64,000 nucleotides of DNA. It comes from Nannochloropsis oceanica. Taxonomy: Eukaryota > Sar > Eustigmatophyceae > Eustigmatales > Monodopsidaceae. A program made the position numbers and the translations under genes. The DNA lies in NCBI GenBank assembly GCA_004519485.1, contig CP038134.1, positions 310,001-374,000 of the forward strand, in the 5' to 3' direction. The notes under the pieces were generated by a model that made no database searches, had not been told where the DNA came from, and saw nothing but the letters and a program-made list of their open reading frames with translations. Each line of letters starts with the position of its first letter. Within the stretch, counting starts at the first letter, position 1. Of the stretch, positions 39,470 through 51,695 are shown piece by piece.

Positions 39470-42086
39470 AAGCAGCCGCTTATTATGCCGAGACGCGGCT
39501 ATTGGATTGATAAACGTATTCGGCAAAGTTATTCTTAAATTGGTCTATAAGTAGAGAATTCAAAAAGGCACCGGAATTCGTCTATTGCGTTTCCGGAAAG
39601 CTCGACCCTCAAGTAGGAGGGTTAGAGGATGCTGAGCTGTATGTGTTCCAATTTAAAATTAATTTGTGGATAATTTGGTGGTTTGCGAGCAAAGGAGCGT
39701 GATTGTGAATTTATGCTAAGCAACTGGATGCACAGATAAGATGTTCCTGGCCAGGAGGGAAAGAAGAGGACAGTGTTAGAGTAAGGAAAGGATTGGGGCT
39801 TGGAATCATTGCTGATGTGAGCGAAAGAAAAGAGAGACTCGACGGAGCGCTTGACCTGCATCCACTACACACGAGCATGTCTCCACTCTACTCGTAATCC
39901 ACCTTGCGGTTCCAGCAGTGATGCTGCGCCTTGTTGCCCCACAGCCCACCTGCCGACTCTCTCCTCGGCCATCGCACTCACTTCATCCATCTCTGCCTCC
40001 TCATACCTCTCCTTCTGCTACGCTGCACTTCAACCCTTTGCCGTTGCCCTCGCTGCGCTACTCAAGCACATCATTACATCCTCATCATCCATCTTATCGT
40101 CCACAAGAACTGCCTATTCTTCCCTTCACCTTCCTCTTTTTCGTCGTCCTTTTCCTCCCTGTTGTTGTGGACGTCGCTTAAGCATACACTTTTTCTAGAC
40201 CGTACGCCCTCAACACTTAGCCCTTGGTATATACATGTAAGGTGGAGGAAATGAGAAAACACTTCAACAGGCCTTGAGAGTGAGTATCGAGACCCAATGC
40301 GTAGGCGTGGTCTCACGCCGTGCAATGTCTCGTCGACTGAAGTTACCACTAGCTTATGTGTCCCTAATGGTACTTTAATTGGTCACACAGGTATGGTAAG
40401 TGTTCAACACACGCCCCACCGAACATCCAGAAATGGCTAATTTAGCGCTTAATCGGTCAAGCACTCCTATTGAAATGTATTGTAGGAAGAGGTGCGGGTA
40501 GGGCTGTGCTTGCGTCTTTCTTACCTATTTTTCCATCCATAGGCATGATGACTGGCGTTTAAGAATTGAATGCGAGACTCAACAACCCACCATCGGAAGA
40601 AAAATTGATGATAGACCGAGCCATAAGAGATTAGTCTGAGGAACGAAATTAGAAAGCAGTCCAAGAGTATGCGTGCAGGCTACGATATAGTACTTTCGTT
40701 GTGTTAAAGGAACTGCATGCGAAGGAACTACGGAAGAGTACAAAGTATGGGTAGAGGTACATTCTGCCGTGGTGTGTGAATAGCCTTATGTATTCACACA
40801 CCCACCGCCTTGCACACATACATATATAGGTACACCCACATAGACGCCACAAGCGAACAGAGAGAGGGCTTGAATTTTGCAGAGAGAGGGCTTGAATTCG
40901 GACTGGGTGGTTTTTTCTTATATTCGCTGGTTTTTCGCCCGCGCACATTCGCCCCGCATTTTGGTTTCGTGGAAAAGTTGCACCTTCGCCATAACGATCG
41001 CCCGTTCGTCCACCGGGCCCTGTTCTCCCTGCTGCCTCCGCACAGTAAGCCGCTTTAACATATTTACGCCAGGCCTTCCTGCGTCGCACCGGGGCCGTCC
41101 CAGCGCTGTACTAGCATTTGGTTACTGTCAACGCTCACTTCAGCGCCAATATCGAGAAAGAGGTCTCAATGGGGCAGATGCAGGCCGTGCGATACTTAGT
41201 CGTCAGCGTCGACAGGGGCACCACAAACGCCCTCCCCTTTATTGCGCACAAAGAGATCGAATTCTGTGCATGTTCATCGTTTGAAAATTCGTCCTGAATC
41301 CTGAAAGCGGGGGGATAAGCTCTCAGATAGGCGTAATTGCTTGGAAAGCTGCTGAGAAGTGCTGTCGACTTCGGTCGACTTGGCGAAAGATGAGGAAAAG
41401 CGGCGCGTATTTCTACCTCATCACGTTTGGGCAATTCTCCTTCGCTCAAAATCAAGTCCTTCATAAGATACCAGCTCACTTTATGACTTATTTTATCAAG
41501 TACTATGAATGATTGATCGTATGGCTAGTAAAGGATGGAGATCCAATAATGTAAAGGGGCCAAGGCGGGAAGTTTGCGTGTGGCTCGGTGGGTGGTAAGG
41601 TATCCATTTTTTAGTAGTTTGGAGTAGAACGCGCGGGCATATCCCAATTCATACAGTGACCACAAGACGACTTTAAGCCATAATGTGAAAGGAGCACCCA
41701 AGGTGGCCAGAACAGTTTCTAAGGTTCCCTCTGAGAGGTCGTTGGTTCCATTTGGTGAGTTAGCCGCACGTTTCTTCCGAGAGGGGTGCCCTGAGTCTCT
41801 TCTTCTCTCATATATTTATGGTGCTGTCCGTACTAAGAAACCGACTTTTCCCCTCGCCCTCCACCGTCCAGCATTTCCTTGAACATGATTGAGGCCTTGC
41901 GCTCGACTTCGGAGTGTGTTGGTGGGTAGTTCTTTTGAGTTGCGTGGGTAGGATTGGGGCTTAACGGCTCACATAACGGTCGGGTACCTCTCCGCCTGGT
42001 AAAGGGTTCCGTTTAATAGCCGCACTGACCCCCAGATAAATCTGGTGATCACCACTAATCAACATCAATTTCATGCCGCGAATCCC
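39468..42086. other. 2.6-kb intergenic region with unassigned open frames
   Basis: No recognised gene is present. Minus-strand frames at 40649-41089 (Arg/Gly-rich, about 146 codons) and 41135-41479 (about 114 codons, containing KDLILSEGELPKRDEVEI) have somewhat protein-like composition but no recognisable family or complete splice model. A tandem 16-bp duplication (AGAGAGGGCTTGAATT) lies at about 40861-40898. The sequence just before 42087 holds the methyltransferase promoter. Confidence 0.4.
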
Positions 42087-43331
42087 ATGCCTAAATCAGT
42101 ACGACCCTATTCACCACACGCTGCAGGCATCTCTTCGTTCATCGAGCATCCCGCGGGTTTTTTTATGGATCAAGAAGGACGTCGCGCCAAAAAGGTCATG
42201 GGCCTCGAAAGTTGCCGGATTTCTTGCGGTGAAGGGGGTGCAACTTTGGAGTTTGGGCTCAGCTTGACTGCGCTGTGGGTGGGATATTATCGCATAAGGG
42301 AAGCGAGCGTCCCTTCCCCGCTGTTCTTCGACCCCTTGGCCAAGGCCTTGATGAAGGAGGAGAACGCGGAGTGGGCATTTCAACGCATGCAAGACGCTTT
42401 GGAAGATACTTTGTTCATGAGCAAAGCTGCCTATACACGCACTGAACAGGGCTTCTTTCCAGTGCGCACACGTTTCATTGATGACCACGTGGACCGATCC
42501 CTCTACAACCATGCCCTGCTGGCCGAGCGCGGGTCGGGCGGGCAGTCTCGTCGGCAGCTCCAAGTCGTGGATATTGCCTGCGGATTCGATGCTCGGGCCT
42601 TTCGCCTCAACTTCCCTGATAACACCGTGTTCTTCGAGGTGGATCGCGCGGAGGTGATTGCCCTCAAGACCGACCGCCTTGCCCATATTTTCCCCCCCCC
42701 CTCCCTCACCTGTGCTAAGCGGGTCTGCATCCCCGCGGACATACTTTTGGACGATTGGGAGGCCGATTTGGTGGCCAAGGGGTTTGAAGCGAGCTTGCCC
42801 ACTGTCTGGATTTGCGAAGGCATCTTGACTTACCTCCCCGAACCACAGGCACTGGCGTTCTTGGCACGTGTGCGTGACGTCTCTGCGCCCGGCTCCACAC
42901 TGGTGTGTGATGTCGTGAATGACATGATCCGGAACGCTGCTCCAATGCGAAAGCGAATGGATTTGCTGCGCAAGGACGGGGCGCAGTATAATCTTTTCAT
43001 TTCTAACCCGGTAGCGTTTTGGAAAAGCAAGGCTAATTTCTCTGACGTCAAGTACCACTTGCCTGGTGAAGGGACGGCGAGCTATGGACGCATCCCTCCC
43101 CACCCTTTTCTCAGAGCCATGCGATTGACCATCCGTGTGGTCATTTCAACTTCATTGTTGAGCGGGGCTTTTTTGTGTGGATATTACTTGTCACTGTGGG
43201 TAGCAGTGCCGGTCATGCTTGGCCTCATCGTCGTTGGCGAGGGATGGGCACTCCTCTTTCAGGAGTGGTTGGCCCTGCGGTTGACGATGACCTTATATCC
43301 TGTCGCTTACTTTACAGAAGTGTCGGTGTAA
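42087..43331 (+). CDS. SAM-dependent methyltransferase of the leucine carboxyl methyltransferase (LCM/PPM) family, with C-terminal membrane helices
   Basis: This is a single exon of 414 residues from the ATG at 42087; the frame is open slightly further upstream without an ATG. Residues 65-330 follow the LCM-like fold. RTRFIDDHVDRSL is the conserved segment before the SAM site, and VVDIACGFDARAFRL is the SAM-binding motif I (compare VLNLGCGYDTRAFRL). FFEVDRAEVIALK is motif II, and TVWICEGILTYLPEPQA is the typical W-x-x-E-G-L-x-x-Y-L block. Family members methylate C-terminal leucine of PP2A or, in the bacterial TIGR00027 group, unknown small acceptors. The last 80 residues hold two hydrophobic helices (VVISTSLLSGAFLCGYYL and VAVPVMLGLIVVGEGW), unusual for the family, which suggests membrane attachment. 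The substrate is unknown. Confidence 0.85.
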   Translation: MPKSVRPYSPHAAGISSFIEHPAGFFMDQEGRRAKKVMGLESCRISCGEGGATLEFGLSLTALWVGYYRIREASVPSPLFFDPLAKALMKEENAEWAFQRMQDALEDTLFMSKAAYTRTEQGFFPVRTRFIDDHVDRSLYNHALLAERGSGGQSRRQLQVVDIACGFDARAFRLNFPDNTVFFEVDRAEVIALKTDRLAHIFPPPSLTCAKRVCIPADILLDDWEADLVAKGFEASLPTVWICEGILTYLPEPQALAFLARVRDVSAPGSTLVCDVVNDMIRNAAPMRKRMDLLRKDGAQYNLFISNPVAFWKSKANFSDVKYHLPGEGTASYGRIPPHPFLRAMRLTIRVVISTSLLSGAFLCGYYLSLWVAVPVMLGLIVVGEGWALLFQEWLALRLTMTLYPVAYFTEVSV

Positions 43332-44293
43332 AAGTGGGGGGAGGGGAAAAGCGGGAAAGCGGAACAGAGGGGATGCTTCTTGGAATTGCGTGTGATGTTG
43401 CCCTTGTTGCGCAAATGAATCATCTGAAGGGAGAATGCAACAGAAGTAAATGAATGAGTAGAGAGAACGACGGGCGTCTCGTAGTCCGCTTCAGTCGCAC
43501 GCAAGTAAAGGGACGAATGGTTTTGAATTTTGACGTCTGTAGTGCTCTTCGCCTTTTGTGGCTGGAGACTACTAGAACCTCGTTGTGAATCGTATTGTTT
43601 CAGTTGACTTGTCCCTCTCATGTAATCCATGTTTTTACCTATTCTTGCCTAGCGTACTAACTACTTGGATCTTGAATGCTGCTTCTAACCGTATCTCGTG
43701 GAAGAACATAAATTGTGTCACCACAACCTCCGCAGATCAGACCAAGCGTCCGCACGTCCTGGACAAAACATGACACCTACAAGGTAGGATGGAAAACTCT
43801 TGTGCGCTGCTTACCGATCATTTGTGAGAAAAGAAGCACAACTAGCGCGCTCTCTCTCTTTTTTGTTGTCTACTGCATCACTATGTCTGCTTTTCTTGGA
43901 GCATGGCGTTTGTAGCGCTGGCGGCAACGAATATTTACGAGAAGAGAACTTCAAAGCACTAGTAGAATACTTGGGGGGTGTTCAGCTCCCCCCAAAACCC
44001 TTGAATAGGCTATTTAAGGGTTTTAAGTCCTTAAGTAATTAATTAGGTTCTCCAATTTAAGGGCTTACTTCCCACGCCGTGCCAACCCCGCGGCCATGTT
44101 CAAGTCAAGTTTCGTCGCCGTTGCTTTTCTCCAACAGCTACCAACAACAGCGACCTGGAGACCCATCCCGAGCAAGCAACAAACGAGTTGTGACACGATA
44201 GCACGCAAAGAATCCTGACGTTCTTAAAAAGCCCATCTCACTTGCGGCCTTCTTGTACTTGTACTTATCATTTGCCCGCACCAAAACAGATTT
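43332..44293. other. Intergenic region with an AT-rich hairpin upstream of the SDR gene
   Basis: Within this 960-bp gap, perfect 9-bp inverted arms AAAACCCTT (43994-44002) and AAGGGTTTT (44016-44024) flank a 13-bp loop in an AT-rich patch about 270 bp before the SDR start. A third related AAGGGC motif occurs at 44059. No gene is seen. Confidence 0.5.
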
Positions 44294-46658
44294 ATGCTGC
44301 CCGCCGAAGACTCGCCGCCGCCCCTAACCATGCCTCCTTCCACACTGCTGATCCAAAGTTGGTTCAGCAAGCTCAATGACTTCTTCCACCGAGACTACGT
44401 CACAGATGTTGTATTTTATTGTTTTTGGTTGGGCTTTTGGTTGCTCATGCCCACCATCATCTTCCTTGGGACCTTAGCGTTGGCTGTGTACGATCTTGTT
44501 ACTGTGAAGGGCTATCGGCAACCCTGCGGTCCCGTACTCATTACCGGCTGCGATATGGGCTTTGGTAAAGATTTGGCCCTGGCATTGGCTGGCAAAGGGT
44601 GGAAGGTAAGCACGCTGTAAGCATTGATAAATGAGAGGCTTTTTTAGTGTTGATATCCGTCATAATTCTCATCAGTGTGGGTTTATAAGCACAAGCATAT
44701 GATACTCTCCCTCCCATGCACTTACAAAAATCGCCTTCTCCAAAACAGGTTATAGCCGCTTGTAGTACTGACGCAGGATTGAGCGTCTACAGAACCGCGG
44801 CCAACAACAGCTGCAGCAGTAGCAGCAGCACCAACATCACCCCTGTCAAGGTGAACATGAGCAGCGAGACCGACATCCAGGCGTTGGCCGAAAAGCTCGC
44901 GTATCAGCACCCCGAAGGGCTATACGCCCTGGTTAACAACAATAATAACACGGTGGTTGGAAAGGATGGGGCAATCGAATGGATGTCCATTCAAAATTAT
45001 GAAATGTATGTCGGACGGATTCGTTGATGTCGCAGGAGCAGGGAAGGAGAGATAGCGGTAGTCTGAGTCTTCTCCGTTTCTCACTCTCTTCTTCCCTCTG
45101 TCATACCATTTTCATAACTAAACATTCATGAGGAGAAAAAAGAGGGCACTAAAGTCAAATCTCATCCCTAACAAGTAATTACACGACAAACACATTCGCG
45201 TCTAACAGGCACATGGAGGTTAACCTCTACTCCTTCATTCGCGCGACCAAGGCCTACCTCCCCCTGCTCAAGGTAAGGCGTAAGTGCAATGATAGTGATA
45301 GTGATGAACTCGTTTGCGCTCGAGAGGAATAAGAGAAGGGCGCGGGTCTCTTTTTTTTTTGTCTCATCCTTCCCTTTCTTTCGTTACACCCTCCCTTCCA
45401 CACTCCCTTCAACCCTCCTTCCCGTCCTCGTAATTACAGAAACACGTCCGTCATGACCCCAAGCACAAAGCCCGTATCATCACGCTCAATTCTAACGCGG
45501 GCATCGTGCCTGGTCAGCCCAACGCTTCGTGTATGTAAAGATATGGAGATCCAGACAGAGAGAGAGGGAATAATTGATTCCGGTCGAAACGCGTCGCATC
45601 GGCCCCCCTAATCACAGTATATCATCCTCCCTTCCTTTTCCCTCCCTTCTTTCCTTCATCCAGGCTATGCTGCCGCAAAACACGCCTGCGACGGGTGGAT
45701 GAGCTCGCTGACGTTCGAGGCCAAGGTGTGGGGCATCGATGTGGCCTCCGTCTGCCCTTGCTGGCACGAGATTGAGATTGAATACTTCCCTTACGACCTG
45801 TTCGCAACCCTCCCCTTGAGCGTCCAGGTAGGGCTAAAAAGAAGAGGGAGAAGACGGGTGTACTATTTTGATATGTATATATCGATGTGATAATAGCGAC
45901 CGCGTAAATGTCAAATTGATACATTGAGGCTTTGGCCGCTCGCTCAACTGATTCCCTTACTTGCTTCCTTGGCACGCACACTTATTATTTGCAGGAGGAC
46001 TATGGTAGAGAGTACTACACTGCGCTCACCGAGGGCGCTAAGGCAGCTAGGTACGTCGACTTTGGAACAGCTGTCGATAGTAGTAGAGGTGGCAGTAGTT
46101 TCGTTGGAGTGCTGTGACCGGGGAAGTGCGTTTCCCACTACATTCACTGCCTTCTCGCTTGGTTATTCCTTCCCCTTCCCTGTCCCTGCCTTCCCTTCCT
46201 CCCACATCAGAGCACCCATCATGTGGAAGGCTGAGAACGTGACCCGCGCATTGGTCCATGCCGTGACAGCTGAAAAGCAGCGACCGTACGTGGTTGTGGG
46301 AATGGATGGTCGCTTTGTCACAACCCCCCTTCTTTTCCTCCCGCGCAGGTAAGAATCAGAAGATTGATATGGACGCCGACGGGAAGGGGTACAACTTTAG
46401 GCACTGGAGACAAATGCTGCAACCTATTATTCACTTGATGTATTATTACCCTTACTTAACGTAAAATTTTATTGTAGGATCTACAACGCCATATTCGCCT
46501 TTATCACCGGCATCAGCCGCCTGAAACCCAAAGCCGTGCTTCTGCGAGCGCAAGGGACAAGTACAGCAGGAATAGCAGCAGCGGCAGCAGTGGCAGGAGC
46601 ACGAGCAGCCGCAGGAGGCGGAATGGGAGGAAAGGCATCATCGTCGTCTGATGTATGA
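44294..46658 (+). CDS. Membrane-anchored short-chain dehydrogenase/reductase (retinol/hydroxysteroid dehydrogenase-like)
   Basis: The model has eight exons, 44294-44605, 44749-45005, 45209-45272, 45440-45530, 45664-45827, 45995-46050, 46211-46348 and 46478-46658, giving 420 residues. All introns have GT-AG ends and every junction keeps frame. Residues about 40-70 form a membrane helix (VVFYCFWLGFWLLMPTIIFL). The Rossmann motif VLITGCDMGFGKDLALALA matches T-G-C-D-x-G-F-G of the RDH/HSD11B2-like SDR branch. The NAG-equivalent is replaced by LVNNNNN. Later come ARIITLNSNAGIVPG with the catalytic serine region, and a junction-spanning S-C-YAAAKHACDGW with the Y-x-x-x-K pair. The C-terminus is Ala/Gly-rich and low complexity. 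Relatives oxidise or reduce retinoids, steroids or other hydrophobic alcohols at the ER. The algal substrate is unknown. Confidence 0.85.
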
Positions 46659-47087
46659 GTGCCAGTGTTTCCAGATCAATAAAGATGTCAGGAGGACGAA
46701 TAAATAATGCATGACAATGTATAGAGAAGGGGGGGGCTGGGCGCGGCGATGGGCAGATTGACAATTCTTTCGAAGCAAAGCGGATAGGAAGAAGATACAA
46801 GTAAGGGAAAGTACTGAATGAATGGCCAGTGGGATAGAGGTATGAGCAGGTTAAAAGATCAAAACGCCCAAGAGCTCATGATCTTTCATCTATAATTCTT
46901 CTTCAGAGTCTTTCCCAATATATATATATAGGGAGAGAAGTGCATCGTCATCAATTCTTCCTGACATAAGTTATCAAATCAGAGGACTCTGCTTCTTGGT
47001 CCGTGATAGCTCTCCATTTCATACTACTTCTACTACTTCTTGTTTCTCGTGGTCCCTGCCCCTCTCTTCCACCACTCCTCAGCCCAC
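46659..47087. other. Convergent 3' intergenic region
   Basis: The SDR gene and the golgin-like gene converge across these 429 bp. A short (TA)n run occurs near 46919-46930. No gene is seen. Confidence 0.5.
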
Positions 47088-49213
47088 TTAGAATAACAAC
47101 CTCCACAACAACCACACATGCACCAACACTAGGTAAGTCACCCTGGCTCGCTCTTCATTCACATGCCTCACCATATTCTCCTCCACCCATGTCGTCTGCT
47201 CGGGGAACCGCCTGCGGACCTGACTCAAAATGTTATCGATGACCGGCGGCAACCGCGCCAACATCGGATACCGACGATACAATGGCGCCGTGAATGATTC
47301 CTCCCTCGCCTCCTCATCTTTCTCCAAGAGCAAAGCCTGTTGGCTCTCGATATCAAATTGACCGCCCTCCCGAATTCCTTTCAAGCCGCTGCTCGCTCGC
47401 TGCACCATCGCAGGTAGCAAGCTAGTCGACGAAGCATCCACAAGCTCTTGTCGTGCCTGCTCACGAGCAGCCTCCGCCATCTCCAACCGTCGTCCCAAGT
47501 CCAGCACGGTCCGCTCCTGCTTCTCTGCGGCCGCCGCAGCAGAGATAGACATACGCTCTCCCTCCAACAAACGAGCCTCAAGCTCCGTGATGACCGCGCG
47601 CATCGCCGTCATTTCTTTCTCCTTGCATTGAAGCATCTGCTGGATGTCAGCAAAACGCTCTTTATCCTGAATATCGTTCCTGTCCTGGAGATCCACCGCC
47701 GCCGCCAATGCCGCATCTTTCTCTGCCAACGACTTGGCAAGCAACGCCATCGCCTCCGTCTTGCCCTGCAGCTCCCCCTCTAGCTTATTTATCGCCGCCT
47801 GCATTCCCTCCCCCTTCCCTGTCTCGTGCGCGGCCAGCTCTGCTTCTTTCTCCTCTAGCCGGGCTCGCAGTCCCTGCATCGCTAACTCTAACCGTGCTTG
47901 CTCTTCCTGTGCCCGTAGTACCACCACCTTCAACTCCTCACTTTCCTCCCCAAGCGCCTCCGCTTCGCTTGCACGCTCCACTTGCATCTCCCTGATATGG
48001 CTATTTAACCGTCTGAATTCCTCCATGTCCCTTTTTCGTTTTTCAACCAATCGCTCCACCTCCTTCTCAGCAGCGTCGACCCTCTCGCCCTTCGCCATCA
48101 CGGTGTCCAACTCCCGCTTCATCCTAAACAAGGCCGTCTCATGTGCCACAGCCACCTCGCCTGCACTTTTTTTCGCCTCTTTCAACTGTGTCCGCAGTCT
48201 CTCAATCTCCTCCTCCTGTCGCCCCTCCAACTCTTCCAAGCACCGCACCTGCTGTTGCACCTGCCCCAGCGCCACAGCTGCATCACTCGCATCCTTCCTA
48301 GCCTCCTCTACCTGCGCCCGCAGACCCTCCACCTCCTCCTCCTGCCGACAATTGCCCTCAGTCCACCGCTCTTTCTCCTCTTCCAAACACCGCACCTGCT
48401 GTTGCACCTGCTCCAGCGCTATCGTCGCTTCTCTCAACTTCTCCTGCCATTCTTCCTCTCTTTTGCTCCCATGTTCATCATGCCCCTCCTCAGCCTCCTT
48501 CAAACCTTCCTCCAGCCGTTTCAGCTCCCCAAGAGCCTGAGTTGTCCTCACTCCCTCTTTCGTACCGCCATCCACTACCCCTTCAAGTTCCAGCACCCGA
48601 ATCTGCAATGCTTCCTTTTCTGCTGCGACTGCTGACTTGATTGCCTCCTCGCGCTCAGCAGCAGCAGAGGCAGCGGCAGCAAGAGCAGCCAAGGCCTCCT
48701 CTAACTGCTTTTCCACCCCCCCGATCTCCGCTTCCGCAATTTCCGCCGTTTCAGCCCCTTCACGCACCATCACCCGATGCTCCTCCTGCAGCTCCTGAAT
48801 CAATGCCTGCAATTCCTCCTTTTCCCTCTCTGACTCCTCCCTTCCTACCACCGCCGCTGCCAGCTCAACTTCCAACCGCTCTACCTTCTTCTCCGCAATC
48901 GCCTTTGCCGCTGCAGCTGTTGCAGCTGATTCAGTCAATGTATAAACCCCCTCCGGCGCCAGCACCAGACCATCTAGCTCCTCGAGCCGCTCTTGCATCT
49001 CCTGCGTCTCCTTCTGTATCGCCTCTTTCTCCGTCCTCATGGCTGCAAGCTCCTCCTTCAAACTCTTGACCTCCTCCTCTCCCCTTTCCTTCTTCTCGCT
49101 CGCCTCTGCCTCTACTTGACCCAGCAGCACCTCGACTTCTCGCAATCGGGCTTTCAATAACTCCGTCTCTGAGCGTTCCACTTCCACTGCACCTTCCGGC
49201 AGTTGTTGTCCTC

Positions 49214-49257
<44 letters not shown>

Positions 49258-50993
49258 TTTGCCTTTGCCTCAACCAACTCTCCCTTCAACCGTTCATTTT
49301 CCGCGACGGCTGCCAGCCGTGCAACCGCTGTCTCCTTCGCCGCCTGCCTTAACTTCTCCTCGAGTTCTTGTACACGAAAACGCATCAAGCTCTTCTTATT
49401 CTTGCCCTTCCCACATCCCCCTTCCCCCCCGGCAGCAACACCAACAGTGGCGGGAACTGTCGCCTCCGCAAGTTCCTTCTCCAAGGTTACCACACGCGCA
49501 TTTTGCTCTTCCATGGCCTCGTTGAACTTATGAGTGGCCTCGACCAACGTGCGGGCCGCCTCTCCTTCCAAAGAAGTAATGCGTGCTTCTGCAGCGAGAC
49601 GCTGATCCTCATGCTGCCGCTGGTGCCTCTCCATCTCCTCCCTGAGCGAAATTAGCATCCCCTCCTGCTCCACCCACGACGCTGAAGGTTCTTCGGCATT
49701 CTTTTCCACCTCCTTCTCCTGCTGCCGTATCCGGACCAGCTCCTCCTCCAACCCCTCGGCGTTGGCCTGTGCTACTGCTAAAGCTTGCTGGTGGCTTTTG
49801 ACCACTTCCTCTTGTTCCGCCAACAGCAGCTGCATCTCCTCCTCCATGGTCTGAATCTGTGCCTGCTGTTGTTGCTGCTTCTGGTGGTGCTCTCCTATCT
49901 TCTTCTCCGCCTCCTTCCGTTCAGCCGCGAGAGCTTGACGCAACTTATCCCCGTCTTTCTCAAGAGACGCAACTCTCTCCTGTAAGGCCGTCGTGCCCAC
50001 AAGCGAGGCTTTCATGTCCTCAGACATTTCTTTTGACAAAGCCAGCTCCTTCACAGCCATCACCATCTTCTCCTTAGCCTCTCTCACCTGCACTGTGACC
50101 TCTTGTTGCATGCGCTGTTGCTCCTCCCGGGATTTCTCAAGCGCAAGGGTCAGCTGTTGAACTTCGCCTTTTTCTCCCGCTTCCAATTGAGCCACCCGAG
50201 CCATCCAGTCACTTACTTCATTTCCCTGCATTCGCATGGCAGTCCCCATGCGCTCTACTTCTGCCTTGAGCGCCGCCATTGCGGTTGCCCTGCCTGCGGC
50301 CTTCCCCTCCGCCTGATCAATCTGCTCTTGCATCTCCTTCATTCTCTCCTCTGCCTCACGGACCAACGCCCCCAATGCGTTTTTCTCCGCTTGTTGCACC
50401 TCGATTAATTCTTCTAGCTCGGCCAATGCAAGACGCAAAGTGTCAGCTTCAGCACGGAGTTCGTCGCGCTCCTGTTCCACCTTGCGCTGGCTGCTGCTGA
50501 CTTTTCTACCATCTAGACGCGGAATCGCATTGCTTTCACAGTGGCCTGCGTCCAAAACCACCGCCTCGTCGTCGTTCTCCTCTTTTTCATCATTGCTGGC
50601 CATCGAAGCACCCACGGCTACGAGTCCGCCCCCAACTTTTGCCAGGCTGTTCGCTGCCGAAGAAAATGAGGAGAATGACAGTGGTTTGTGGGTCTCGAAC
50701 GACTGCGACGTGGCGCGATAGCCGCTAGCGTCGTTAATGGTGCTGCTAGTGCTCCTGTTGTACTCGTAGCTACTGCTGATTTCCTTATTGTCAAGGTAAT
50801 ATGAAGATGGACTAACCATGCCATCCTCAAATCCAGATGGCACCATGGCTCCAAATTCCCCCTCCTCGTTATCACCTAGGCGGGCGTCAACCCCGTCTAA
50901 GAGCTGTTCAGCCTGCTCCAACGCTGAGCCCATATGCTGCTTGGCGTGTTGGAGCGTCTCATTCAACGCGCCTTTGAAGAGGTCGAAGTTCAT
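47088..50993 (-). CDS. Golgin-like long coiled-coil protein with C-terminal membrane anchor
   Basis: This is a single exon of 1301 residues from the ATG at 50993 (MNFDLFKGALNETLQHAKQH). Residues 1-45 form an amphipathic start, and a Ser/Asn-rich linker follows. From about 160 to 1210 is nearly continuous heptad-type coiled coil rich in Glu, Ala, Gln, Leu and Lys. An alanine run lies in the middle (CTG repeat at about 49218-49254). The end, RRYPMLARLPPVIDNIL and then VTYLVLVHVWLLWRLLF, is a hydrophobic tail directly before the stop, with the L-x-H-x-W character of golgin-84/CASP-type tail anchors. Golgins tether vesicles at Golgi cisternae. The tail resemblance is good but short, so the assignment is moderate; any C-tail-anchored coiled-coil tether would look similar. 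Confidence 0.65.
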
Positions 50994-51278
50994 GGTAAAG
51001 TCTGTGGCACGAGGTGGCCTCTTATGGGCCTGGGGTATGCAGGCGTTACCTGCTTGCGCTTTGCTTGGCTGCCTGTGTGGTTATGAAGAGGGTTAAAGCG
51101 CAGATACGTGAGGCCGAAGTCTTCGAAAATGGGCCAGTGCATGCTGTCAATGCATGGCACTTGGTGTCAGAGCACGTGGATTGTAGACACGAAGGCAGAA
51201 CTCGTTTGCTGCTCATGACGAAGACGAGAAACGGTCGGTCTTCCGTCCACATGCCGGGGAAGTTGGAAGTAAGTACAT
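50994..51278. other. Upstream flank of the golgin-like gene
   Basis: This short noncoding stretch contains the presumed promoter. No gene is seen. Confidence 0.4.
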
Positions 51279-51695
51279 TTCTACAACCCTAGAATTACCC
51301 CAGTGCAACCCATACCCGCAAACAAATGCCACTTATCAGAGCACAATTTCTCCACGTCATAGGATTACAAAAGAGGGAAATCCTTGCAACCAATCGCTTC
51401 GAACAATAATAAACTGTTGCATATTCTTCCCTTATTTTTGGCCGAGTTTTCTGGTGGCTTTAAAAGGTTTCTTACCAGCAAAGTCCCCGGATGGACCGAA
51501 AAGGGCTAGGAGGAGTGGGGGAAAAGAACAAGTCAAAGGAGAGACAACTTATACGGCGCCCGCATCACCTGCCGCGGTTTACCAAACCGGAGATAGTGGG
51601 GACGATCTTCTCCACGGACCATACTCCTGTACACCCGCAGGATGTTACGTGCCCCACCGCCATCTTGAGATAAGAAGTCTTTACAGGTTTCAAAC
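51279..51695 (-). mobile_element. Fanzor/TnpB-like element remnant, copy C (most diverged coding module)
   Basis: On the minus strand the module reads C-F-E-T-C-K-D-F-L-S-Q-D-G-G-G-A-R-N-I and then LRVYRSMVRGEDRP. This is the same frame as copies A and B, but the RDGN motif has drifted to QDGG. The noncoding end (51279-51530) matches copy A and includes the 45-bp segment absent from B and D. It is truncated just before the outer direct repeat and lacks a polypurine tract. The 3' boundary is TTCTACAACCCTAGAA, equivalent to the ends of the other copies. Confidence 0.6.

Noticed and set aside
41685-41882. Frame containing a GTGAGT donor upstream of the methyltransferase, as a possible first exon
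   Set aside because: No in-frame ATG before it; the nearest ATG is closed at once by a stop.
42111-43103. 330-codon minus-strand frame opposite the methyltransferase
   Set aside because: Shadow frame; it has no recognised motif, whereas the plus strand has a full catalytic domain.
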